Part shown: positions 48,839 through 56,926 of the stretch, in pieces
Layout of the letters: every line of letters begins with the position of its first letter
Position numbering within the stretch: position 1 is the stretch's first letter
Made by a program: the position numbers and the translations under genes
Assembly: GCF_014279875.1 (NCBI RefSeq)
Contig: NZ_CP047952.1
Span: forward strand, 1,612,001-1,676,000
Direction: 5' to 3'
Length of the DNA: 64,000 nucleotides
From: Synechococcus sp. MEDNS5
GTDB taxonomy: Bacteria > Cyanobacteriota > Cyanobacteriia > PCC-6307 > Cyanobiaceae
The notes under the pieces: model-generated
What the model saw: the letters and a program-made list of their open reading frames with translations, nothing else
Database searches by the model: none
What the model was told of the DNA's origin: nothing

Positions 48839-49510
48839 ATGACCACGTCAGCCCCGTATTACGGCGACTCGTCGGTGATGAGAACACCACCGCCGGATCT
48901 GCCGTCGCTGCTGCTCAAGGAAAGAATCGTCTACCTAGGGCTTCCTCTCTTTTCAGATGACGACACCAAGCGTCAGGTGGGCATCGATGTCACAGAGCTG
49001 ATCATCGCCCAACTCCTTTATCTGGAGTTCGACAATCCTGATAAGCCGATTTACTTCTACATCAACTCCACCGGCACCAGCTGGTACACCGGTGACGCCA
49101 TCGGCTTTGAAACCGAAGCCTTCGCGATCTGCGACACCCTTCGTTACGTGAAACCGCCTGTTCACACCATCTGCATTGGCCAGGCGATGGGGACAGCGGC
49201 CGTCATCCTTTCAGCCGGCACTAAAGGGCAGCGCGCAGCTCTTCCCCACGCCTCAATCGTGCTGCACCAACCCCGTAGTGGTGCCCGCGGCCAAGCCACC
49301 GACATTCAGATCCGCGCGCAGGAGGTTCTCCACAACAAGCGCGCCATGCTTGAAATCCTCTCCACCAACACGGGGCGCTCTGTGGAAGAACTGTCGAAGG
49401 ATTCCGACCGCATGAGCTATCTCACTCCCGACGAAGCCAAGGACTACGGACTGATCGATCGCGTTCTAACCAGTCGCAAGGATCTTCCGGCACCGGTTCC
49501 CGCTGCCTGA
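48839..49510 (+). CDS. clpR: ClpP-like subunit without catalytic serine (ClpR)
   Basis: A ClpP homologue of 223 residues. Where ClpP has GLAASMGA with the nucleophilic serine, this protein has GQAMGTAA, placing Gly118 at that position; the histidine segment (LPHASIVLHQP) is retained. Such ClpR subunits form mixed rings with an active ClpP (ClpP3 in cyanobacteria, with ClpC). The active subunit gene follows after 51 bases, as in other cyanobacteria. Confidence 0.92.
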   Translation: MTTSAPYYGDSSVMRTPPPDLPSLLLKERIVYLGLPLFSDDDTKRQVGIDVTELIIAQLLYLEFDNPDKPIYFYINSTGTSWYTGDAIGFETEAFAICDTLRYVKPPVHTICIGQAMGTAAVILSAGTKGQRAALPHASIVLHQPRSGARGQATDIQIRAQEVLHNKRAMLEILSTNTGRSVEELSKDSDRMSYLTPDEAKDYGLIDRVLTSRKDLPAPVPAA

Positions 49511-49561
49511 CCCTCTCCCCCTTCATCCCCAACCTTTCCCACACGTCACCCCCAAGGAACC

Positions 49562-50164
49562 ATGCCCATCGGAACCCCGAGCGTCCCTTACCGCCTTCCC
49601 GGCAGCCAGATGGAGCGCTGGGTCGACATCTACACCCGCCTGGGAGTGGAGAGGATCTTGTTTCTTGGCTCAGAGGTGAATGATGCCGTCGCCAACAGCC
49701 TCGTCGCTCAGATGCTGTATCTCGATTCCGAGGACAGCGGCAAGCCGATTTACCTCTACATCAATTCTCCCGGCGGCTCGGTGACAGCAGGCTTGGCCAT
49801 CTACGACACCATGCAATACGTGAAGAGTGACGTTGTCACCATCTGTGTCGGCCTGGCCGCCTCCATGGGCGCGTTTCTGCTTGCAGCTGGTACCAAAGGG
49901 AAGCGACTGGCACTCCCTCACAGCCGGATCATGATCCACCAACCCCTGGGCGGAACGGCGCAGCGGCAGGCCAGCGACATCGAGATCGAAGCCCAAGAAA
50001 TTCTGCGCATGAAAGAGATGCTCAACCGCTCCATGGCAGAGATGAGCGGCCAGAGTTTTGAAAAAATTGAGAAAGACACCGATCGTGACTACTTCCTGAG
50101 CAGCCAGGAAGCCAAGGACTATGGCCTCATCGATCGCGTGATCGCTCATCCGAACGAGGCCTGA
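49562..50164 (+). CDS. clpP: ATP-dependent Clp protease proteolytic subunit
   Basis: The 200-residue serine peptidase subunit, with catalytic Ser101 in [14 protein letters not shown] and the His in [14 protein letters not shown]. The Asp and adaptor-contact segments ([20 protein letters not shown]) are also present. Together with ClpR it should form a mixed double ring. Confidence 0.96.
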   Translation: MPIGTPSVPYRLPGSQMERWVDIYTRLGVERILFLGSEVNDAVANSLVAQMLYLDSEDSGKPIYLYINSPGGSVTAGLAIYDTMQYVKSDVVTICVGLAASMGAFLLAAGTKGKRLALPHSRIMIHQPLGGTAQRQASDIEIEAQEILRMKEMLNRSMAEMSGQSFEKIEKDTDRDYFLSSQEAKDYGLIDRVIAHPNEA

Positions 50165-50184
50165 GCCAGCCGGCGCTTGCGTAA

Positions 50185-51216
<1,032 letters not shown>

Positions 51217-51243
51217 GCCAGGGCCATTCAGCCCGCGTACCTG

Positions 51244-52239
51244 GTGATCGCCGCTGCCGGTCTCGACTGGTTGATCGGCGATCCCCGATGGTCACCCCAT
51301 CCCGTGGTGTGGATGGGGCAGGGCATTCGCTTTCTCAGGCAACGGATGGAACAGTGGGCGGGAGACCGTCCCAGGGAACTCAGGTTGAGCGGTGGCCTGA
51401 TCACCACTGTGCTGGTCTTGACCAGCGTTGCTGCTGGATGGCTGGTTGAGCGCCTTTGGCTGCAGTCCAACGGACTATGGCAGTGGGCTGCTGGTTTGAT
51501 CCTGGTAGTGGCGCTGGCCAGTGCTCTGGCGGCACGCAGCCTGCAGGACGGAGTCATGGCTGTGATCAATGCCCTCCCAGAGAACGGCGATCAAGAGCCG
51601 GCCCTTGCACGCGAGCGTCTGAGCTGGATTGTGGGCCGTGAGACGAAGCAACTCAGCCACGAGGAGATTCTGCGAGCAGCAGCGGAAACGGCCAGTGAAA
51701 ATGCAGTGGACGGCATCTTCGCGCCCTTGTTCTGGATGCTGGTTGGCGTTGCTCTGTGGAGAGCAGGCTGGCTCCAAGGGCCAGGCCCCCTCGCGCTGGC
51801 CTGGGGATTCAAGGCCAGCAGCACCCTCGACTCCATGCTGGGCTACAGACGCGGGAGATTGCGCTGGCTGGGAACAGCAGGCGCCCGTTTGGATGATGCC
51901 CTCACCTGGCTGCCCTGCCGGCTGGTGATGGTGACGCTGCCGCTAATCAGCCGCAGCTGGGGGGTGTGGCCCTCGTTGGTACGGGCAGCGGAACGGGATG
52001 GATCCCTGGATCCTTCACCCAACGCTGGACGGTCGGAAGCGATCTACGCCCATTGCGCTGGAGTTCAGCTGGGAGGCAGCAACCGCTATGGAGACACGTG
52101 GATCGAAAAACCCCTTCTCAAGGCCGGAGGAGCTGAAGCCGACGCGCACGGAGTACGCACCATCCTGAGCCTGTCGGCACGACTGGAATGGATGTGGCTG
52201 GTTGCCGCGAGTGGGATGAGCCTGCTCACGAAGCAATGA
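51244..52239 (+). CDS. cbiB: Adenosylcobinamide-phosphate synthase CbiB
   Basis: An integral membrane enzyme that attaches aminopropanol to adenosylcobyric acid in (pseudo)cobalamin synthesis. The 331-residue protein shows LDWLIGDPRWSPHPVVWMG, the catalytic TASENAVDGIFAPLFW and STLDSMLGYRRGR. The start is GTG. It lies 27 bases after ilvC on the same strand. Marine picocyanobacteria make pseudocobalamin, so an anaerobic-type pathway gene is expected. Confidence 0.92.
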   Translation: MIAAAGLDWLIGDPRWSPHPVVWMGQGIRFLRQRMEQWAGDRPRELRLSGGLITTVLVLTSVAAGWLVERLWLQSNGLWQWAAGLILVVALASALAARSLQDGVMAVINALPENGDQEPALARERLSWIVGRETKQLSHEEILRAAAETASENAVDGIFAPLFWMLVGVALWRAGWLQGPGPLALAWGFKASSTLDSMLGYRRGRLRWLGTAGARLDDALTWLPCRLVMVTLPLISRSWGVWPSLVRAAERDGSLDPSPNAGRSEAIYAHCAGVQLGGSNRYGDTWIEKPLLKAGGAEADAHGVRTILSLSARLEWMWLVAASGMSLLTKQ

Positions 52240-52240
52240 C

Positions 52241-52969
52241 TCAGCGGGTGTGAAAACGTCCCAAGATCAGGGCAATGAGAATGGCCACGTACAGCTGGCC
52301 GCTCACGGTGATCACGGTGACGATGACCTGGGACGTGACATCAGCAGAGTTCATCACTCCGGATCCAACAGTGGTGAGCAGGTTGAACGAGGCCGCCATC
52401 AGCACCGGGGCGTAACGCTCCACAGCCAGCGCCTCGCCCCCTGCGAGAGCAGCAGGATCACCCTGGGTCAATACAGATAAATCAAAGGCCGATGGATGCA
52501 GTTCGAGCGCTGCGTTCAGCAGAACTCCACCCGCAATCCCAATCAGGAGGTACCCCTGCGCAGCCCCCATCACCACAGCCACAGTCACAAACGGCTCTCG
52601 GACCAGCGACCGAATCATCCACAGAACATTCGCTAAGAAAAAAACGGTCCAAACGAGCACATGCGGCAGCGTGAGCCAATGACCAAAAGCCGGCAGAAAG
52701 ACCAATGCCAAATGCCAGAGCACTTCGAGTGCAATCGCTAGAAATCCGAGGGCGTAGAGCCACCTGATTTGACGCTTGATTCGGCTGTAACGCACTAAGA
52801 ATCCCATCAGCACGACTGCCAAGGAGATCAGAAGAACCGACAGAAAAAACGGATATTGAACCGCAAGCGGGAGCAAAAGCAGAAACAGCAGCTTATTGAC
52901 CAGGAGTACGAAGTAGCCCCTGTGACGGAATCGGAGACGCTGTATCTGCTCTTTCGAGTAATGCCCCAT
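52241..52969 (-). CDS. Ion-channel-like membrane protein with altered filter
   Basis: A 242-residue protein with about seven hydrophobic segments. Its C-terminal third has the pore-helix, filter and inner-helix layout of a two-TM potassium channel, but the filter reads TTVGSGVMN (residues 199-207) where potassium channels have TVGYGD. Loss of the Tyr-Gly-Asp carbonyl cage suggests altered selectivity or a non-channel role. It starts ten bases after the sugar transferase stop on the same strand. No soluble regulatory domain is present. Confidence 0.6.
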   Translation of the reverse strand: MGHYSKEQIQRLRFRHRGYFVLLVNKLLFLLLLPLAVQYPFFLSVLLISLAVVLMGFLVRYSRIKRQIRWLYALGFLAIALEVLWHLALVFLPAFGHWLTLPHVLVWTVFFLANVLWMIRSLVREPFVTVAVVMGAAQGYLLIGIAGGVLLNAALELHPSAFDLSVLTQGDPAALAGGEALAVERYAPVLMAASFNLLTTVGSGVMNSADVTSQVIVTVITVSGQLYVAILIALILGRFHTR

Positions 52970-52978
52970 TCCTGTGGA

Positions 52979-53758
52979 TCAATAAGCTCCCCGATCCATC
53001 GGCAGAAGAAGCACGCCGAATGTGCGCAAGATGATGGCGAAATCCAGAAAGAATGATCGGCCTCTGGCATAAGCCAGATCTAGTCGAACCCTTTTGGAGT
53101 AACTGAGGTTGTTGCGACCGCTTACCTGCCAAAGCCCAGTCAGTCCTGGGCGGACGGCCAGAACCTCATCCATGTAGTCGGAGTAGCGCTCAATTTCCTT
53201 ATCCACAATCGGCCTCGGACCCACCACGCTCATCTCTCCACGCAACACATTGAGGAACTGGGGGAGTTCATCAAGGCTTGATCGCCTGAGAAAACGCCCA
53301 ATCGGCGTAATCCGCGGGTCTTCCCGCAGCTTGAAATCACGCTCGAACTCAGCACGCATGGCTGGCGATCGCTCCAGCACCTGCGCCAGCACGGCATCCG
53401 CATCGGCTCGCATGGTGCGGAATTTGATGCAGCCGAAGCGGCGGTATCCCCGACCAACGCGTTTTTGCACGTAAAACACAGGCCCCGGAGAACTGAGCTT
53501 CACCAGTGCTGCCAACAAGCCAAACAATGGGGCGCCCAAGGCGAGAACAGCCAGTGAAAAGAGCACATCACCGCTGCGCTTGATGCTTCGCCCGACCCTG
53601 CTTTGACGGCGAACAAGGGTGAGCGCTGTCAGGCTCGACGGAGGCGCGGAAATCAGCTCGAGATGCCGGCGAGAGGCACGACGCCTGAGCCCGGAGGCCG
53701 AAGACTTCAATACAGATCGCCCTGATGCGCTGAGCAATCTCCGTCCCTCGTGTCTCAT
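52979..53758 (-). CDS. Undecaprenyl-phosphate sugar phosphotransferase
   Basis: Starts a surface or exopolysaccharide unit by moving a sugar-1-phosphate from a UDP-sugar to undecaprenyl phosphate. The bacterial sugar transferase domain shows one membrane hairpin (about residues 65-90), the catalytic KFRTMRADAD, RRSSLDELPQFLNVLRGEMS, VGPRP and RPGLTGLWQVSGRN. The 259-residue form lacks the extra N-terminal membrane half of WbaP-type proteins. The ATG at 53758 is preferred over a start at 53827. No other polysaccharide gene is nearby. Confidence 0.9.
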   Translation of the reverse strand: MRHEGRRLLSASGRSVLKSSASGLRRRASRRHLELISAPPSSLTALTLVRRQSRVGRSIKRSGDVLFSLAVLALGAPLFGLLAALVKLSSPGPVFYVQKRVGRGYRRFGCIKFRTMRADADAVLAQVLERSPAMRAEFERDFKLREDPRITPIGRFLRRSSLDELPQFLNVLRGEMSVVGPRPIVDKEIERYSDYMDEVLAVRPGLTGLWQVSGRNNLSYSKRVRLDLAYARGRSFFLDFAIILRTFGVLLLPMDRGAY

Positions 53759-53933
53759 CCCAATCAATCGCACCGCGAACGATCCGTCAGGCGAACGGGG
53801 CCAGTAGCGGCAACGGCACAGAACCAATGCACGCGACCTTGCCTCCGCATCAAGCCGTCTTACAACGCGACAGATTCATCACGAAGTCTCTCAGGCAATT
53901 GCCGCCGGGGTGACTTGTCCCGAAGCTTGGGTC

Positions 53934-54191
53934 ATGGCAACGACCAGCACCCCTCTCAACAGCCTGCTCGAAGAGTCCCTCAAGGAGCCCTCGATCGGTG
54001 AAACCGGCAACTTTCGGTGGCATGCCACGCCTGTGGGCATCGCCGCGCTCTGGCAATCCAACAGCCAGCCGCTCACCCCTCCCTTTGACGATGCCCTCAA
54101 AGAGGGGCTGGAAGTCGGACTCGATCTCAGCCGCGAAGAACGCGAATTTCATCAGGTCAGCTTTGGGCTTGTTCTGCTGTTTCATTCCTAA
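53934..54191 (+). CDS. Hypothetical protein (85 aa)
   Basis: An 85-residue protein (MATTSTPLNSLLEESLKE) with an acidic middle and hydrophobic end (FGLVLLFHS). No known domain. Codon use favours this frame over the antisense ORF. Its TAA directly abuts the stop of the convergent DUF1345 gene. Confidence 0.5.
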   Translation: MATTSTPLNSLLEESLKEPSIGETGNFRWHATPVGIAALWQSNSQPLTPPFDDALKEGLEVGLDLSREEREFHQVSFGLVLLFHS

Positions 54192-54917
54192 TCAGGCACT
54201 GGTGACCAGGTTGAGCACGGCAGAAATCACCGTTGAATAAAAAAGAAAACTTACAATGGAGTGGAACCAGACCACCCTTCGAATCCTCGAATCTTCAAGC
54301 GTTACATCACTCATGGCATAGGTGAGACCTACCGCGAAAGCGACGTAAAGAAAATCGGTAAAGATTGGCTCACTCCCTTCGAAGATCAATCCCTGCGGGG
54401 ACTCACCATTCTCGCCACTTCGGGGGTTGAGCTGAAAATAACTCTTAGCATAGTGAATACCGAAACCATTATGCAATTGCATCCACGTAGCGAACATAGA
54501 CAAGAAATACACAACAATCCTCAGCCATTCTGGCAAGAAACTCTGACCGGAATGAATGTCACTGATGCTCAAGCTTAACAGGGCAATACTCATAAAAGTA
54601 AACAAAATCGTTCTGAGGATAAGCCGCATACGACGAGCCCTTTCATGGCCGAAGAGCGTTCGTGTTTGCGGAAGATTCAATCGTGATGCACAAACATTGA
54701 AACGGACAAGGTCGATCAGCATGGCGCTGAGAAACCCAACAGAAAAGGCTTCATCAAGCACATTCCAACGCGCCCCCATGACCCAGAAGATGATCAGGGC
54801 AACAACAACACCAATCGAGCCAGCGATCTTGGCGCGCTCAAGATCATGAAATGCACTGAACAGCTGATGGGAAAAAGACGAGGCCGTCATGGCCACATAT
54901 TCATGATTCAAATCCAT
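54192..54917 (-). CDS. DUF1345 family membrane protein
   Basis: A 241-residue membrane protein resembling DUF1345, function unknown. Six or so hydrophobic segments are seen, with the conserved core HYAKSYFQLNP, DFLYVAFAVGLTYAMSDV and RRVVWFHSIVSFLFYSTVI. The sequence is visibly richer in A and T than the genes to the left. An alternative ATG at 54890 would drop nine residues. Confidence 0.75.
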   Translation of the reverse strand: MDLNHEYVAMTASSFSHQLFSAFHDLERAKIAGSIGVVVALIIFWVMGARWNVLDEAFSVGFLSAMLIDLVRFNVCASRLNLPQTRTLFGHERARRMRLILRTILFTFMSIALLSLSISDIHSGQSFLPEWLRIVVYFLSMFATWMQLHNGFGIHYAKSYFQLNPRSGENGESPQGLIFEGSEPIFTDFLYVAFAVGLTYAMSDVTLEDSRIRRVVWFHSIVSFLFYSTVISAVLNLVTSA

Positions 54918-54992
54918 TCATAGGTCAGGAACCTGCTCCAAATGAGGTTTTACTCCTGATGCTTAAGTTAGAGGAGGTCTATTGACGCGGCC

Positions 54993-55493
54993 ATGAGCGC
55001 TGATGCGCATAAAACCACTCACTTTGGAGTGGAGCATCGACTCCATGCCAGAGCCCGCATTCGCTTCAGGTCTGAGCCCAGTCCAGAGACGCTGCGGAGC
55101 GTCATCTGGCTGATTGAGCGTGATGAATCGGGCGTCATGGCTCGCTCAGCACTGGCGGGACGTGGGCTCGTGCTCTGGTGTGTCGACAAGGAACAATCCA
55201 TCGAGATTGGCTTACAACTCCTCCAGAACGTGCTGCAAGCTCCCTGCGCGCACCTAGTCATCCCCCCCGCACGCGGATTGGCCGGCGTGCTTCAGCGATC
55301 CCGTAAGGGTGGCATCAAAGTTCTAATGGCCCTTGCCGTGGCTGGTTGGGCTCTCCCTGTCCTTCCTGGTACACCCTTCTTTTTGATGGCCTGGTGGTTG
55401 GGATGGAGACCAGACCCATCGCCTGCCTCTCAGCGGAAATCGATCTCGATGCAAACGCCTTTAACCCTTGCGGATAAAGGAGCCAATCCATGA
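54993..55493 (+). CDS. HMA2-like small membrane protein, type 1
   Basis: A 166-residue protein with a clear GAGGAGG ribosome site. The N-terminal part (HRLHARARIRFR, then ARSALAGRGLVLWC) looks like the HMA2-type ferredoxin-like domain and lacks the metal-binding CxxC. The C-terminal half has a hydrophobic hairpin (MALAVAGWALPVLPGTPFFLM). It opens the P-type ATPase cluster and shares its layout with the gene at 59316. Its end overlaps the convergent ArsA-like gene by 64 bases. Function unknown. Confidence 0.6.
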   Translation: MSADAHKTTHFGVEHRLHARARIRFRSEPSPETLRSVIWLIERDESGVMARSALAGRGLVLWCVDKEQSIEIGLQLLQNVLQAPCAHLVIPPARGLAGVLQRSRKGGIKVLMALAVAGWALPVLPGTPFFLMAWWLGWRPDPSPASQRKSISMQTPLTLADKGANP

Positions 55494-56509
55494 GATTCTT
55501 TGGGTAAGACGATCTGCAGACGCTGTTCAAATGCAGAGATTTCCAGCTTTTGATCTCGGCAGGTGATGCGCAAATCCGCCTTTTGGACACCGGGAGCAAA
55601 AACACGGCAGGTGAGCGTCAATCGCCCCTGCTGATCCCCACGATCCCAGCGCACGGATGGAGGCGGTGTGGATGCTGAGCTCCACCATTGTTGAATGAAA
55701 TCCCGTTGATTCATTTCGTCGCGCCCAGTGATGAGAACGGGGAGTCCCGAATCTGGTAATGGCGTCACGGTCCAGCCCTGACCCTGCAGAACAATGCGAG
55801 TGAGTGGAAGGGAATTAAGAGGCATCAGGGCACAGCGTCGTCTCAGCAAAGGCCAGCGTGCAGCATCTCCAATCAGCGCCAGCACCAACTCGCTGTGAGC
55901 AGGGTTGTTCAAGTAAGTGGAGAGTTTCTGCAACCGCCTTCTCCACACCTCTGGTGGTCGTAGATCGTCAGCAGCAGGCAATTGCAAGCGCAGCACTCGG
56001 TCAAAGTGCGAAAGCTTCCGCCGGGTTTCAGTCCACCAGGTCAACAGGGGGCCCCAGAGGGAATCGAGCAGCTCAGGGCCCTGGCGAGCCAGTTGAAGCA
56101 TGGCAAGAGCCTGGGTAGCCGGTGGAAGCACCACCGTTACAGCGCCGGCAACGCTGGACTCGATCTCGTGATCCAGCTGTTCAGCAAGCCATAGCAAGGC
56201 CTGGAGATCCCGGAGTCCCGGCAGCAGCCAGGGAGGCCTGGGGTCAACATCCTCGAAACCCAGCATCAGAAGCCAGGGAGTGAGGGGCTGTTTCAGCTCA
56301 CTCCAAAGCATGCGGGAATGCGCATCGACAGCGAAGGGCTTCACGGTGCGAGGAAAGTCGTTTGGAAGAATCAGCGACAGATCCCCTGCAAGGTCAAGAA
56401 CGGGACCATCATCAGGCTGTGCAATCAACAGATCTGAGGCCATTTCCAGTTGATCAGCGCAAAGGAAGACCAGCGATGGCACTGTCAGCCTTTGCAATGT
56501 ATTGACCAC
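55430..56509 (-). CDS. ArsA/Get3d-like protein lacking the P-loop
   Basis: A 359-residue protein. The C-terminal ~85 residues resemble the HSP20/alpha-crystallin-like domain of ArsA and Get3d proteins (FAPGVQKADLRITCRDQKLEI). The N-terminal part shows the fold pattern of an ArsA/Get3 ATPase (FLCADQLEMASDLL, ALIGDAARWPLLRRRCA) but no GKGGVGKT-type P-loop, so ATP binding by the usual mode is unlikely. The start is GTG. It is the only leftward gene in the first part of the cluster. The homology is weak and read by eye; a decayed or specialised Get3d is my best guess. Confidence 0.5.
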   Translation of the reverse strand: MVNTLQRLTVPSLVFLCADQLEMASDLLIAQPDDGPVLDLAGDLSLILPNDFPRTVKPFAVDAHSRMLWSELKQPLTPWLLMLGFEDVDPRPPWLLPGLRDLQALLWLAEQLDHEIESSVAGAVTVVLPPATQALAMLQLARQGPELLDSLWGPLLTWWTETRRKLSHFDRVLRLQLPAADDLRPPEVWRRRLQKLSTYLNNPAHSELVLALIGDAARWPLLRRRCALMPLNSLPLTRIVLQGQGWTVTPLPDSGLPVLITGRDEMNQRDFIQQWWSSASTPPPSVRWDRGDQQGRLTLTCRVFAPGVQKADLRITCRDQKLEISAFEQRLQIVLPKESHGLAPLSARVKGVCIEIDFR

Positions 56510-56590
56510 TACGTTTCAAGCCATCACGTCAATTTTGGCATCGCTGAATCGGAGAAAAGCAAGTAAATTCCCGGGAGATGGGTGAAAGCG

Positions 56591-56926
56591 ATGTTCGAGC
56601 TGGAGACAGTACTTGCCTTCGGCGTTGGTGCCGGATTGGTTGCATTGGCACCAATGGTGAAGCGTTTCGGCAATCCCCAACTCGGCGATTCGATGAACCA
56701 GACAGGGCGTTCCATGGCAAAAAGTGGAATCAAATTGGGGGTCACCGTGGCCAGTGCAGCTGGTGCTGCTGCCAAGGGGGTCGCGCGCGGAGCTGCTGAA
56801 GCAGCCGAGGGGCTTGGAGATTTGGTTGCTGAAGCCAGGCATGAAATGGAGTCCTCTGGAGAAACAGATGAGCCTGCTGTCAAGTCGACCAAATCCAAAA
56901 AAGTCACTGAAGTCACTGTCGAGTGA
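56591..56926 (+). CDS. DUF5132-like small membrane protein, copy 1
   Basis: A 111-residue protein with one N-terminal hydrophobic segment (FELETVLAFGVGAGLVALAPMV), then an Ala/Gly-rich amphipathic helix (GVTVASAAGAAAKGVARG), acidic EAR repeats and a Lys/Thr/Val tail. The layout resembles DUF5132, and also, by architecture only, the mycobacterial PacL scaffolds of metal-efflux ATPases. The ATG at 56591 matches the start of the paralogue at 63267. Its stop overlaps the ATPase start (GTGA), tying the two together. Confidence 0.65.
   Translation: MFELETVLAFGVGAGLVALAPMVKRFGNPQLGDSMNQTGRSMAKSGIKLGVTVASAAGAAAKGVARGAAEAAEGLGDLVAEARHEMESSGETDEPAVKSTKSKKVTEVTVE

Noticed and set aside
53850-54185. A leftward 111-codon frame opposite the 85-aa gene
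   Set aside because: Codon use and start context favour the rightward frame, although neither is strongly supported.
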